Origin: Rhodobiaceae bacterium
GTDB taxonomy: Bacteria; Pseudomonadota; Alphaproteobacteria; Rhizobiales; JAKPQE01
Direction of reading: 5' to 3'
Assembly: GCA_028278505.1 (NCBI GenBank)
Contig: JANQEG010000009.1
Location: forward strand, 1-64,000
DNA length: 64,000 nt
Part shown: positions 21,546-29,599 of the stretch, in pieces
How the letters are laid out: every line of letters starts with the position of its first letter
Position numbering within the stretch: the stretch's first letter is position 1
Translations under genes and position numbers: made by a program
Notes under the pieces: model-generated
What the model was told of the DNA's origin: nothing
Database searches by the model: none
What the model saw: only the letters and a program-made list of their open reading frames with translations

Positions 21546-22619
21546 TCAGCTCTGCAGGTTGATCATCCGCTCGACCGCCCGCCGGGCCTTGGCGGCGACG
21601 GTGGGCTCCACGTCGACCTCTTCGCGCATGTATACAAGCGCATCGAGGATGTTCTGCAGCGTGATCCGCTTCATGTGCGGGCACAGATTGCACGGCCGCA
21701 CGAACTCGACCTCCGGCGTCTCGGCGGCGACGTTGTCGGCCATCGAGCACTCGGTCACGAGCACCACCTTCTCCGGCTTGTTGGTCTTGACCCAATCGAT
21801 CATGTTCGCGGTCGAGCCGGTGTAGTCGGCCTCGGCGATCACCTCCGGCGGGCATTCCGGATGAGCGATGATCCGGGTTGCCGGATCGGCCTCGCGATAG
21901 GCGCGCAGTTCGGGGCCGGTGAAGCGCTCGTGCACCTCGCAATGGCCCTTCCACGACAGCACCTCGACATCGGTCTGGGTGGCGACGTATTGGGCGAGGT
22001 ATTCGTCGGGGATCAGCAGCACCCGGTCGACGCCGAAGGATTCCACGACCTTGACCGCGTTCGAGGAGGTGCAGGTGATGTCGCATTCCGCCTTCACCGC
22101 GGCCGAGGTGTTGATGTAGGTGACGATCGGCACGCCCGGATATTTTTCGCGCAAGCCCCGCACGTCCTCCGGCGTGATCGAATCGGCGAGCGAACAGCCG
22201 GCGCGCGAATCCGGGATCAGCACGGTCTTTTCCGGATTGATGAGCTTGGCCGTCTCGGCCATGAAATGAACGCCGCACTGGACGATGACGTCGGCGTCGG
22301 TCTTCGCCGCCTCCTTGGCGAGCTGCAGCGAGTCGCCGACAATGTCGGCAACGCAATGGAAGATCTCCGGCGTCATGTAGTTGTGCGCCAGGATGACCGC
22401 GTTGCGGGTCTCCTTCAGGTCGTTGATCGCCTTGATGGTGGGCGCGAAGAACGGCCATTCGATCGATGGGACAACGTCCTTCACGCGCTCGTAAAGATGC
22501 GCCGTTTCCGCTTCGATCTCGGGCGTATAGTCGAGCGCCGTCATCTCCACCGGCTTGAATTTCGGCCGCGCCTCGGCGCGGGCGAATTCCGTCTCGACAT
22601 GCGGGGTGATCGCCGCCAT
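21546..22619 (-). CDS. nadA: Quinolinate synthase
   Basis: 357 residues. A [4Fe-4S] enzyme that condenses iminoaspartate with dihydroxyacetone phosphate to quinolinate. Cluster cysteines sit in '[10 protein letters not shown]', '[10 protein letters not shown]' and '[11 protein letters not shown]'; '[10 protein letters not shown]' and 'HPECPPEV' are also typical. ATG 22619 was chosen over an in-frame ATG at 22655 because GGAAGGA lies at the right distance before it, and because the longer form would begin inside the operator palindrome. It heads the nad operon, which points to control by NAD status at the upstream operator. Confidence 0.97.
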   Translation of the reverse strand: MAAITPHVETEFARAEARPKFKPVEMTALDYTPEIEAETAHLYERVKDVVPSIEWPFFAPTIKAINDLKETRNAVILAHNYMTPEIFHCVADIVGDSLQLAKEAAKTDADVIVQCGVHFMAETAKLINPEKTVLIPDSRAGCSLADSITPEDVRGLREKYPGVPIVTYINTSAAVKAECDITCTSSNAVKVVESFGVDRVLLIPDEYLAQYVATQTDVEVLSWKGHCEVHERFTGPELRAYREADPATRIIAHPECPPEVIAEADYTGSTANMIDWVKTNKPEKVVLVTECSMADNVAAETPEVEFVRPCNLCPHMKRITLQNILDALVYMREEVDVEPTVAAKARRAVERMINLQS

Positions 22620-22637
22620 CGGTCCATCCTTCCGAAT

Positions 22638-22656
22638 TATGCTCAATTCGAGCATA
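22638..22656 (-). promoter_or_regulatory. Palindromic operator in front of nadA
   Basis: Perfect inverted repeat TATGCTC-AATTC-GAGCATA, 18 bases upstream of the nadA ATG and abutting a TATATA stretch that could be the -10. Position and symmetry fit a repressor of NAD synthesis (a NadQ-type or other regulator known to control nad genes in alphaproteobacteria). The identity of the regulator is inference. Confidence 0.6.
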
Positions 22657-22674
22657 TATAGTTCGATAAAACAA

Positions 22675-22715
22675 CCGGCAAAGGCCGGTTTGCGCCCGTC
22701 CCCGACGGGCTTTTG
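22675..22715. other. Two GC-rich hairpins between the nadA operators
   Basis: CCGGC-AAAG-GCCGG (22676-22689) is followed by GCCCGTC-CCC-GACGGGC (22694-22710) and then TTTT on the plus strand. It resembles a terminator, but no plus-strand gene ends here, so a role in the nadA leader or in limiting read-through toward nadA is possible. Confidence 0.4.
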
Positions 22716-22732
22716 CTTCAGTCGAGCATAAT
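22711..22732 (-). promoter_or_regulatory. Second, degenerate copy of the nadA operator
   Basis: Read on the minus strand it repeats the left arm TATGCTCGA seen at 22638-22656, followed by a weaker right arm (CTGAAGCA instead of ATTGAGCA). A TATTAT stretch precedes it. It lies about 75 bases upstream of the first copy. Confidence 0.4.
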
Positions 22733-22740
22733 ATGGGCGT

Positions 22741-23018
22741 TTTTATCCCCAATGTCGAGTCGGATTCTTCGTCGGTCGACATCCGATTGTCATGGGAATC
22801 ACGGGAGCGCGGCGACAATGATGCATTGCGACCCTCACTTTTCCCGCGAAAGCGCATGGCTGTCCGGCTCAGGCTCTCGCGCTCCGATTTGCAGTTCTTC
22901 TCAGCGTCATCACCGGGCTTGTCCCGGTGATCCACAGGGCCTGACCGTTTGAAAACAAAGTCAGTTCGGATTGCCGGGACAAGCCCGGCAATGACGCCGG
23001 TGATGGGGCGGCGTCTAT
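22741..23018. repeat. Intergenic region with small palindromic repeats
   Basis: No gene was seen. At about 22906-23005 two facing units occur: one with ACCGGGCTTGTCCCGGTGAT and one with TGCCGGGACAAGCCCGGCAA followed by TGACGCCGG. These palindromes resemble short dispersed repeats at 30.4, 38.3 and 43.8 kb. Confidence 0.55.
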
Positions 23019-23238
23019 CACACTACACGACACAGCAGCGTATTTCCGTCCTGCCGGGTTTGTCCGGTCTAGGCAATCTGTGATGGTTTCGATCCCTCCT
23101 CCGTCGTCATTGCCCGCTTCATGCGGGCAATCCAATGGCGGTCCGGCATTCAGAAGCGTTTGAATTCATTCACCAATGCGTTGGCAAGTCGACGGGCCAA
23201 TGGACCGCCCGGATAAACCGGGCGGTGACGAGGGAGAG
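23019..23238 (+). repeat. Dispersed repeat of about 220 bp, copy 1
   Basis: Starts at CACACTACACGACACAG and ends at GACGAGGGAGA. It matches 43957-44176 over its whole length with scattered substitutions. Shared landmarks are GCAGCGTATTTCCGTCCTGC, GATGGTTTCGATCCCTCCTC, the palindrome TTGCCCGCTTCATGCGGGCAA and GGCAAGTCGACGGGCCAA. It lies in the same orientation in both places, each time in an intergenic region. It encodes no plausible protein. Confidence 0.85.
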
Positions 23239-23270
23239 GTGTCAGACAAACCGCTCGTGCGGAGATCGGT

Positions 23271-23744
23271 TCACGGCATGACGGATTCCGAAATCGGCAG
23301 CGGCCGCTGTTCCTCGATCGCTTCCATGGCGAAATAGGAGGTGACCGAATCCAGTTCGACGCCGGCGATCAGCCGCTGGTAGACCCGGTCGTAGCTGGCC
23401 ATGTCCCGGGTGACCACCTTCAGCAGATAGTCGTAGTCGCCGCCGATCCGGAAGAAATCGATCACTTCGGGAATTAACGTCACATGACGACGGAAATCCG
23501 CCAGCCATTCGGCGGAATGGTGGCGCGTGCGCACCATGACGAAGACGACGAGGCCGAGATCGAGTTTCTCCCGGTCGAGCCGGACGGTCTCGCCGATGAT
23601 CACGCCGGCCTTCTTCAGGCTTCGCAGGCGATGCCAGCAGGCGTTCTGCGACAGGTTGACCTTGTCGGCGAGTTCGCGCTGCGACAGCGAGGCGTCGCGC
23701 TGAACGGCGCGCAGGATCGAAGCGTTGAACTGATCGATTTTCAA
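23271..23744 (-). CDS. Lrp/AsnC-family transcriptional regulator
   Basis: 157 residues. An N-terminal winged helix-turn-helix (about 5-55: 'DASLSQRELADKVNLSQNACWHRLRSLKKAGVI') is followed by a C-terminal RAM effector domain ('DFFRIGGDYDYLLKVV...YQRLIAGVELDSVTSYFAME'). Such proteins bind amino acids and act as octamers on AT-rich sites. It is divergent from the class V aminotransferase at 23876, whose promoter region holds nested palindromes, so it probably controls that gene and itself. It begins MKIDQFN; the next repeat lies downstream of its stop. Confidence 0.92.
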   Translation of the reverse strand: MKIDQFNASILRAVQRDASLSQRELADKVNLSQNACWHRLRSLKKAGVIIGETVRLDREKLDLGLVVFVMVRTRHHSAEWLADFRRHVTLIPEVIDFFRIGGDYDYLLKVVTRDMASYDRVYQRLIAGVELDSVTSYFAMEAIEEQRPLPISESVMP

Positions 23745-23784
23745 CGGCTAATCTCTATCAAATTGACATGAGAATGACGAAATA

Positions 23785-23821
23785 GCAGAATTTTTCAAAA
23801 ATTTCTCCTGGAAAAATCTGC
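23785..23821. promoter_or_regulatory. Nested palindromes between Lrp-type gene and aminotransferase gene
   Basis: The outer arms are GCAGAATTTTT (23785-23795) and AAAAATCTGC (23812-23821). Nested within lies a perfect AATTTTT-C-AAAAATT palindrome (23789-23803). The region is strikingly AT-rich for this genome and lies 55-90 bases before the aminotransferase ATG, as expected for an Lrp-type operator. Confidence 0.55.
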
Positions 23822-23875
23822 AATCATCAAAATCCGGTGCCTTTCCGGGACCGGCGTCATTCGCGGGAGGGGGAA

Positions 23876-25342
23876 ATGGATTTCGAGACCTTTCGGCAGG
23901 AACTGGCCGGCGACGATCTGATCGCGCGGCTGCGCGCCGGGCTGATCGGCGAAGGCCGGATGATCCCCGGACCCTATGGCGAAAAGCCGCTGATCTATGC
24001 CGACTACACCGCCTCCGGGCGGGCGCTGCGCCAGGTCGAGGATTTCGTCGCCACGGACGTGCTGCCCTATTACGCCAACAGCCACACCGAGGCCTCCTAT
24101 TGCGGCGCCCGGACGACGCGGCTGCGCGAGGCGGCGCGGTCGCTGATCGCCGAAGAAACCCATGCCGGCGACGACTGCACGGTCATCTTCACCGGTTCGG
24201 GCGCAACCTCCGCCGTCAATCGCCTGGTGTGGCTGAGCGGCGTTGGCCAATCGAGTGCAGCCGCATCGCGGCCCGTCGTCTTCATCGGGCCTTACGAGCA
24301 CCACTCGAACATCCTGCCCTGGCGCGAAAGCGGGGCCGAGATCGTCGAGATCGGCGAGGGGCCGGAGGGCGGCCCCGATCTTGCCGAACTCGATGCCGCG
24401 CTGGCCGCGCGCGCCGGGCGGCCGCTCCTCATTGGGTCGTTCTCGGCGGCGGCCAACGTCACCGGCATCGTCACCGACGTAAATGCCGTCACCGCGGTGC
24501 TGAAGCGCCATGGCGCGCTCGCGTTCTGGGACTATGCCGGCGGCGCGCCCTATCTGCCGATCGACATGTCTCCCGAAAACGGACCGGCGCTCGACGCCGT
24601 CTTCCTGTCACCGCACAAATTTCCCGGCGGCCCCGGCGCCTCGGGCGTTCTGATCGTCCGCAACGCGATGGTGAAAACCGGCCGCCCGACCTGGCCCGGC
24701 GGCGGCTCCGTCTCCTACGTCTCGCCCTGGGCGCACGATTATCTGCCCTCGCTCGCCGAGCGCGAGGAGGCCGGCACGCCGAATGTCGTCGGCGATATCC
24801 GCGCGGCGCTCGTCTTCATGGTCAAGGCTGCTGTCGGTGTCGAGGTGATCGCCGCCCGCGATGCCGAACTTGCCGCCCGCGCGGAGGCCGTCTGGTCGGC
24901 GAATCCCGATCTGGAACTGCTCGGCACCGATCGGCCGAACCGGCTGCCGATCTTCTCGTTCCGGGTGCGCGACGGCGCCGGCGACCATATCCACCATCAA
25001 CTGTTTACCCGGATGCTGAGCGATCTCTACGGTGTTCAGGTCCGCGGCGGCTGCGTCTGCGCCGGCCCCTACGGCCATCGCCTGCTTCACGTCGAACACG
25101 ATCAGTCCGAAGCCATTCGCGCCGAAATCCGCGCCGGCAGCGACATTCACAAACCCGGCTGGGTGCGCCTCAACCTCAACTATCTGATGACCGACGAGAC
25201 CGCCGACCGCATCATCGCCGCCGTCGACGACCTGGCCCGCGACGCCAACCGCTATGCGGGCGACTATGTCCGCGATGAGACCACCGCCCATTTCAGTCAT
25301 TTCACCGAAACGCCGCCGCAGCGCCAATACGGCATTATCTGA
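23876..25342 (+). CDS. Class V aminotransferase (PLP, cysteine desulfurase-like fold)
   Basis: 488 residues from ATG 23876, selected because GGGAGGGGG precedes it; an in-frame codon at 23837 would add 13 unlikely residues. 'ADYTASGRALRQVEDF', 'NSHTEASYCGARTTRLREAAR', 'FTGSGATSAVNRL' and the PLP lysine in 'FLSPHKFPGGPGASG' place it in the class V fold. 'VRGGCVCAGPYGH' carries two cysteines at the position where desulfurases have their catalytic Cys loop. Substrate is unknown; amino acid transamination or desulfuration are both open. The adjacent divergent Lrp-type gene suggests control by an amino acid. Confidence 0.85.
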   Translation: MDFETFRQELAGDDLIARLRAGLIGEGRMIPGPYGEKPLIYADYTASGRALRQVEDFVATDVLPYYANSHTEASYCGARTTRLREAARSLIAEETHAGDDCTVIFTGSGATSAVNRLVWLSGVGQSSAAASRPVVFIGPYEHHSNILPWRESGAEIVEIGEGPEGGPDLAELDAALAARAGRPLLIGSFSAAANVTGIVTDVNAVTAVLKRHGALAFWDYAGGAPYLPIDMSPENGPALDAVFLSPHKFPGGPGASGVLIVRNAMVKTGRPTWPGGGSVSYVSPWAHDYLPSLAEREEAGTPNVVGDIRAALVFMVKAAVGVEVIAARDAELAARAEAVWSANPDLELLGTDRPNRLPIFSFRVRDGAGDHIHHQLFTRMLSDLYGVQVRGGCVCAGPYGHRLLHVEHDQSEAIRAEIRAGSDIHKPGWVRLNLNYLMTDETADRIIAAVDDLARDANRYAGDYVRDETTAHFSHFTETPPQRQYGII

Positions 25343-25638
25343 AGCGGTCTGCATTTGTCGCGGCGCGGTTGGCAACCCGCCTCGCCGTCCCCGGACGGCT
25401 TCGACCCCTTTTCCCCGTCATTGCCGGCTTCAAGCCATTGCTGTCGGTCAACACGACGGCTGCGGTCGTATTCGACCGCGGTTTCGTTAACCTTCAATAT
25501 TTACTCTAAATATAAATGATTAACGGTTAACTAATACGCCGGTATATTCTTGCTTGAGGCGGTTTTGATCTATTAAATTTCTATTTAAATACAGGCTTAT
25601 TAGTTAATGTCCCGTTGGAATTCTACGGGTCGCGACGA
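25343..25638. promoter_or_regulatory. AT-rich promoter region of the sugar transferase gene
   Basis: About 296 bases. From about 25485 to 25612 the sequence is very AT-rich against a GC-rich background. Two near matches to the CtrA box TTAA-N7-TTAA occur: TTAA-N7-TATT at 25487-25501 and TTAA-N7-CTAA at 25520-25534, the latter overlapping a perfect TTAAC-G-GTTAA palindrome. A clear -35/-10 pair cannot be fixed. Confidence 0.4.
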
Positions 25639-27087
25639 ATGATCGACGTATCGCACCAGTCTCTCAGTTTCGGCCGGCTCCGCTCGGCCCGGGCGCCGTT
25701 CAGCAATCTGTCGTTCGGCCCGCTGGCGGTGGTCGTCGATATTGTGACGATTATCGGGCTTTCGGTGCTGTCGGGCGTGCTCTATCACCTTGCCGTCTAT
25801 GACGAATACGGAACGCTCCGCAATTATGTCGACGCCGGCGCCATCGTCGCGCTCGCGTTCGCCGCCCCCCACGTCCTCAAGAAGAAGTATGCGATCTCCG
25901 AATATGCCTCGACGAAGGGCCACGGGCGGCGGGCGTTCCTGGCCTGGAACGCCGCCTTCCTGGCGCTGTTTGCGATCGGCTTTCTGACCAAGTCGAGCGA
26001 TGTCTTTTCGCGCGGCTCGATCATCGTCTTCTACGTGCTCGGACTGGTCGGCGTGTTCGCCGCGCACCATCTCCTCGTCGGCCTCGTTGCCGTCGGCACG
26101 CGGACCGGCGTACTGGCCGCGCGGCGGATCATGCTGGTCGGCGCGGAGCCGGACCTTCGGCGTTTCGATGCCCGTTATCAGCCGTTCCGGCTCGGCCTGC
26201 AGGTCGTCGCCATGGTGATGCTGCGCAACGATCCGGCGACCGAGACCCCGGAGGATTTCGAGGCCGACGTCGAGGCCGTCGTCGAAAAGACCCGGATGTA
26301 CGAACCCGAGGACGTCTTCCTGCTGCTGCCGTGGTCCGATGCCACGGTCATCGACCGCTTCTTGCAGGCGTTTTCGACGGTGCCGGTTTCGGTGCATCTG
26401 GGGCCGGGGCCGATCTTCGAGCGCTTCGCCGATCTCCGCGTCTCCACGGTCGGCCATCTCACCAGCCTCTACATCATGCGTCCGCCGCTGAACGCGCTCG
26501 AACGCGTCGTCAAGCGGCTGTTCGACATCGCCGCCTCGGTCCTCGGACTGATCCTGATGGCGCCGCTCTTTGCCGCCGTCGCCGTGGCGATCAAGCTCGA
26601 CAGCAAGGGGCCGGTGTTTTTCGTGCAGCGCCGCCTCGGCTTCAACCGCAAGCCGTTCCGGATCGTCAAATTCCGGACCATGACGACGCTCGATGACGGC
26701 GAAACGGTGCGCCAGGTCAGCCGCGACGACGATCGGGTGACGCGGGTCGGCCGCTGGCTCAGGCGGACCAACATCGACGAACTGCCGCAATTGTTCAACG
26801 TGCTTGCCGGCCACATGTCGGTCGTCGGGCCGCGGCCGCATGCGCTCGCCCACGATCGTGCCTTCGAGGAAGTGGTCGCCCGCTATGCCCGCCGCAGCAA
26901 CGTCAAGCCGGGGATCACCGGCTGGGCCCAGGCGAACGGCTTTCGCGGCGAGACCGATACCGAAGACAAGATCCGCAGCCGCGTCGAGCACGACCTCTAC
27001 TACATCGACAACTGGTCGATCTGGTTCGACATCTTCATCATCGGCATGACGCTGACATCGCCCAGGGCGTTCTCCAACGCCTATTGA
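25639..27087 (+). CDS. Undecaprenyl-phosphate sugar phosphotransferase (exopolysaccharide initiation)
   Basis: 482 residues from ATG 25639 (TTG 25615 is an alternative, eight codons earlier). The N-terminal half has four membrane helices and a CoA-binding-like nucleotide region ('RRIMLVGAEPDLRRF'). The C-terminal bacterial sugar transferase domain begins 'VKRLFDIAASVLGLILMAPLF' and contains 'KGPVFFVQRRLGFNRKPFRIVKFRTM', 'RTNIDELPQLFNVLAGHMSVVGPRP' and 'VKPGITGWAQ'. It would transfer a hexose-1-phosphate to undecaprenyl phosphate at the inner membrane, the first step of a polysaccharide. No other polysaccharide genes flank it, so it is an isolated initiator. Its stop overlaps the convergent thioesterase gene by seven bases. 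Confidence 0.9.
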   Translation: MIDVSHQSLSFGRLRSARAPFSNLSFGPLAVVVDIVTIIGLSVLSGVLYHLAVYDEYGTLRNYVDAGAIVALAFAAPHVLKKKYAISEYASTKGHGRRAFLAWNAAFLALFAIGFLTKSSDVFSRGSIIVFYVLGLVGVFAAHHLLVGLVAVGTRTGVLAARRIMLVGAEPDLRRFDARYQPFRLGLQVVAMVMLRNDPATETPEDFEADVEAVVEKTRMYEPEDVFLLLPWSDATVIDRFLQAFSTVPVSVHLGPGPIFERFADLRVSTVGHLTSLYIMRPPLNALERVVKRLFDIAASVLGLILMAPLFAAVAVAIKLDSKGPVFFVQRRLGFNRKPFRIVKFRTMTTLDDGETVRQVSRDDDRVTRVGRWLRRTNIDELPQLFNVLAGHMSVVGPRPHALAHDRAFEEVVARYARRSNVKPGITGWAQANGFRGETDTEDKIRSRVEHDLYYIDNWSIWFDIFIIGMTLTSPRAFSNAY

Positions 27088-27947
27088 GTCCGTCCGGCGG
27101 CGACGCGGGCGTCGAGCACGTTCACGCATTCGGCATCGAGCGGCACCGCGCGGCGGGTGTCCAGGTGCATCACCAGATGCACGATGTCGGCGACCGCAAA
27201 AACCCGGTCGGTGCGGCTGTCGAACAGCGTATGGCGCAAGAGGAAGGTGGTGCGCGAATACCCGGTCACCGTGGAGACGATGTGGACCAGGTCGCCGGCG
27301 ATGGGCGGGTGGTGAAAGCTGATCTTCATCTCGACTGCAACGCGGCCGCAATGATGGGCATCGAGCCATTGTCTTGTGATGCCGGCATGGTCCCAGGCGT
27401 GGCCGGCGGAGTCGCTGAAACGGGCCACGTAATGGCGATCGAAAAGCGCGCCGGCGGCGTCGCATTCGGCCGGCAGGATCAGGCCGCGATGGGTGACGGC
27501 ACCACCATGGGCGAGCAGATGATCGGTGCCGGCGGTAACGGCGACCGGCGCGGCATCGAGGCCGCGCGGCAGCGCCGCCTCCGGCATCTCGCCGACGAAC
27601 CGGGCGTCGAGCGCGAAGCCGGGCGCCGGCGCGTAGCGGTCAATGGCGGTGGCGGCCAGTTCGCCGGTGGACCGTTCGGTCATGACGTGGACGATCGCCG
27701 CCGTATCGGCGGCGCCGATGACGGCATGGCTCGCCACGTCGATATAGTCGCCGACGACCAGCTCGCGGTGATAGCGGACGTGGCGGAGCCGGCGGATCCC
27801 GAGCGCGTCCGCCGAAATCCCGGCAGCGGCGCGGAATTGCGCCGCGGCGACGGCGAACGCACCGACATAAGCCTGGACGTTGAGGTGGTTGTTCTCGTCG
27901 CAGTCCCAGGTGTTGACGAAGCTCCTGGCGGTCTCGATTGCGGGCAT
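27081..27947 (-). CDS. Acyl-ACP/acyl-CoA thioesterase-like tandem hotdog protein
   Basis: 288 residues. Two hotdog-type halves are visible: the first with 'WDCDENNHLNVQAYVGAF' (an Asp/Asn-His motif typical of 4-hydroxybenzoyl-CoA and acyl-ACP thioesterases), the second starting near 'FDRHYVARFSDSAGHAWDHAGI' and ending in 'FLLRHTLFD..TDRVFAVADIVHLVMHLDTRRAVPL'. The ATG at 27947 touches the stop of the alpha/beta hydrolase gene (TGATG), so the two are co-translated. The pair may hydrolyse a common thioester or ester. Substrate is unknown. Confidence 0.75.
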   Translation of the reverse strand: MPAIETARSFVNTWDCDENNHLNVQAYVGAFAVAAAQFRAAAGISADALGIRRLRHVRYHRELVVGDYIDVASHAVIGAADTAAIVHVMTERSTGELAATAIDRYAPAPGFALDARFVGEMPEAALPRGLDAAPVAVTAGTDHLLAHGGAVTHRGLILPAECDAAGALFDRHYVARFSDSAGHAWDHAGITRQWLDAHHCGRVAVEMKISFHHPPIAGDLVHIVSTVTGYSRTTFLLRHTLFDSRTDRVFAVADIVHLVMHLDTRRAVPLDAECVNVLDARVAAGRTQ

Positions 27948-28921
27948 CAGTCGGCTGCTCCCTCGGCAAGATCGATCAGGAACCGGTCGACCCGGGCAAG
28001 GCTCTTTTCGGTGGCCGGGCCGTCGAAATTCTCGAACACATGGCAGCCGCCGGGGGTCACCGAAAGCTCCGCCCGGTTGCCCGCCGCCGCCCAGCGGGCG
28101 CTCATGAACAGCGTATCGTCGAGGAGCGGATCGCGGGTGCCGACCGCAAACAGCGCCGGCGGCAGGCCGGTCAAATCGGCATGGAGCGGCGAGATGTCGG
28201 GATCGCGGACCGACCCGCCGCCGGCGAGAAAGCACTCGACAAATTTGCGGATGTCTCTTGTGTTGAGGATGAGCATTTCCTCGCCCCAGTTCGCCGCGCT
28301 CGGCGTGAGGGCGAGATCGTAGCAGCCGGAGGTCAGGACGGCGCCGGCCAAGGGCGAAAGCCGGTGGCGGTCGCGCAGTCTCAAAAGCGTCACGACGCTC
28401 AGATGCGCACCGGCCGATTCGCCGCCGATCGCCATATGCGCGGTGCCGAAACGGGAAGCGCCGTTCTCGACCAGCCACAGCGCCGCGGCCTCGCAGTCGT
28501 CCGGGGCGGCGGGATAGGGGTGCTCCGGCGCCAGCCGGTAGTCGACGCCGACGACCGCATAGCCGGCGTTGTCGGCGATGCGCTGAAGCCGCGGGTCGTG
28601 TTCGTCGGCGCCGCCCAGCACCCAGCCGCCGCCATGGACATGGAAATAGACGCCGACCGGCGCATCGGGCACGAACAGACGCAGATTGAGCGGCCCGGCC
28701 GGCCCGTCGATCGCGAGCGTTTCGGCGCGCGCGCTCTGCGGCGCCAGCGGAAACGGCCCGAGCCCCTGGCGGCGGCGCTCGCGCACGAATTCCGGCGGGA
28801 ACGACCACTGGTCCGGCAGCGGTTCCATCTTTTCCAGGATTTCGGCGTTGAGCCGCCGCACATCCTCGGCGATCGCATCGTCGGTGAAATCGAACGGGTC
28901 GACGGTCAGCGGTTTCGGCAT
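27947..28921 (-). CDS. Alpha/beta hydrolase, HSL (acetyl-esterase) family
   Basis: 324 residues. 'FHVHGGGWVLGGADEHD' supplies the HGGGW oxyanion-hole motif of the hormone-sensitive lipase family. 'AIGGESAGAHL' carries the nucleophile Ser. The acid and His lie in 'GTRDPLLDD' and 'GGCHVFENF'. It has no signal peptide, so a cytoplasmic esterase is expected. It is the first gene of a pair with the thioesterase-like gene and diverges from the YjbQ gene, 106 bases away. Confidence 0.88.
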   Translation of the reverse strand: MPKPLTVDPFDFTDDAIAEDVRRLNAEILEKMEPLPDQWSFPPEFVRERRRQGLGPFPLAPQSARAETLAIDGPAGPLNLRLFVPDAPVGVYFHVHGGGWVLGGADEHDPRLQRIADNAGYAVVGVDYRLAPEHPYPAAPDDCEAAALWLVENGASRFGTAHMAIGGESAGAHLSVVTLLRLRDRHRLSPLAGAVLTSGCYDLALTPSAANWGEEMLILNTRDIRKFVECFLAGGGSVRDPDISPLHADLTGLPPALFAVGTRDPLLDDTLFMSARWAAAGNRAELSVTPGGCHVFENFDGPATEKSLARVDRFLIDLAEGAAD

Positions 28922-29027
28922 TTATCCTCGCGGGGGATTAGGCCGGAGCGGCCGGGAAACGGAATGGCCGTATCTGAACCGATTAGCCCGGGCGGGTCCA
29001 GACCGGAAGCAGGAAGGAACGACGAAA

Positions 29028-29498
29028 ATGAGTGATACGGCGCGGCGCGGAGACGAAGCGGTCGATGCCGCCCTGCGGCAAAGGCTCGGCCGGCTCGACA
29101 TTGCGACCGCCGGTGCCGGCTTCACCGATATCACCGCCGGCCTCGACCGCTGGCTCGGGGAAAACGGCGCCGGCGACGGCCTCATCACCGTCCTCATCCG
29201 CCACACATCGGCGTCGCTGACGATCCAGGAAAACGCCGACCCGGACGTGCTGCGTGACTTGGGCGATGCGCTTTCGCGGCTGGCGCCCGAGGGCGCCCGC
29301 TACCGGCACTCGCTGGAGGGCCCCGACGACATGCCGGCGCACATCAAATCGGCGCTCACCGATGCCAGCCTGTCGATCCCGGTGCGCGGCGGCCGCCTCG
29401 ATCTCGGCACCTGGCAGGGCGTCTATGTGGTCGAGCATCGCGCGCGGCCGCACCGGCGCAGCGTGTCGCTGCATTTCCTCGGCACGTTCCTGTCGTGA
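29028..29498 (+). CDS. YjbQ/UPF0047-family protein
   Basis: 156 residues. The segments 'TAGAGFTDITAGLDRWL', 'LIRHTSASLTIQENADPDVLRDL', 'DDMPAHIKSALT' and 'GTWQGVYVVEHR' are the complete UPF0047 signature (beta-sandwich with conserved His and Asp). Some members show weak thiamin phosphate synthase activity, but the true role is uncertain. AGGAAGGAA precedes the ATG at 29028; longer frames upstream lack the family start. Confidence 0.92.
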   Translation: MSDTARRGDEAVDAALRQRLGRLDIATAGAGFTDITAGLDRWLGENGAGDGLITVLIRHTSASLTIQENADPDVLRDLGDALSRLAPEGARYRHSLEGPDDMPAHIKSALTDASLSIPVRGGRLDLGTWQGVYVVEHRARPHRRSVSLHFLGTFLS

Positions 29499-29599
29499 AC
29501 TGCGGCCTCGCCCCGATCCTCACCCCCGCGGGGGAGAAGGCGCGCTTTACGATACGGCAGCGCAATGCGACGGTTAAGAAATCCTTGGCATGAGGGCGA
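29499..29599. repeat. Short gap with a palindromic repeat fragment
   Basis: About 100 bases between YjbQ and yihA. CCTCACCCCCGCGGGGGAGAAG at about 29519-29540 is a decayed form of the CCCTCACCC/GGGAGAGGG repeats seen at 44.8 and 47.1 kb. Confidence 0.4.

Noticed and set aside
23080-23110. tRNA T-arm-like GGTTTCGATCCC in the repeat
   Set aside because: No acceptor or anticodon stems can be formed around it, and the same sequence recurs in the second repeat copy.
22869-23135. Short minus-strand protein beginning MDCPHEAGNDDGGG, with a twin at 43612-44073
   Set aside because: The two 'proteins' agree only because both are read from the 220-bp repeat. No ribosome site, and the frames diverge outside the repeat.
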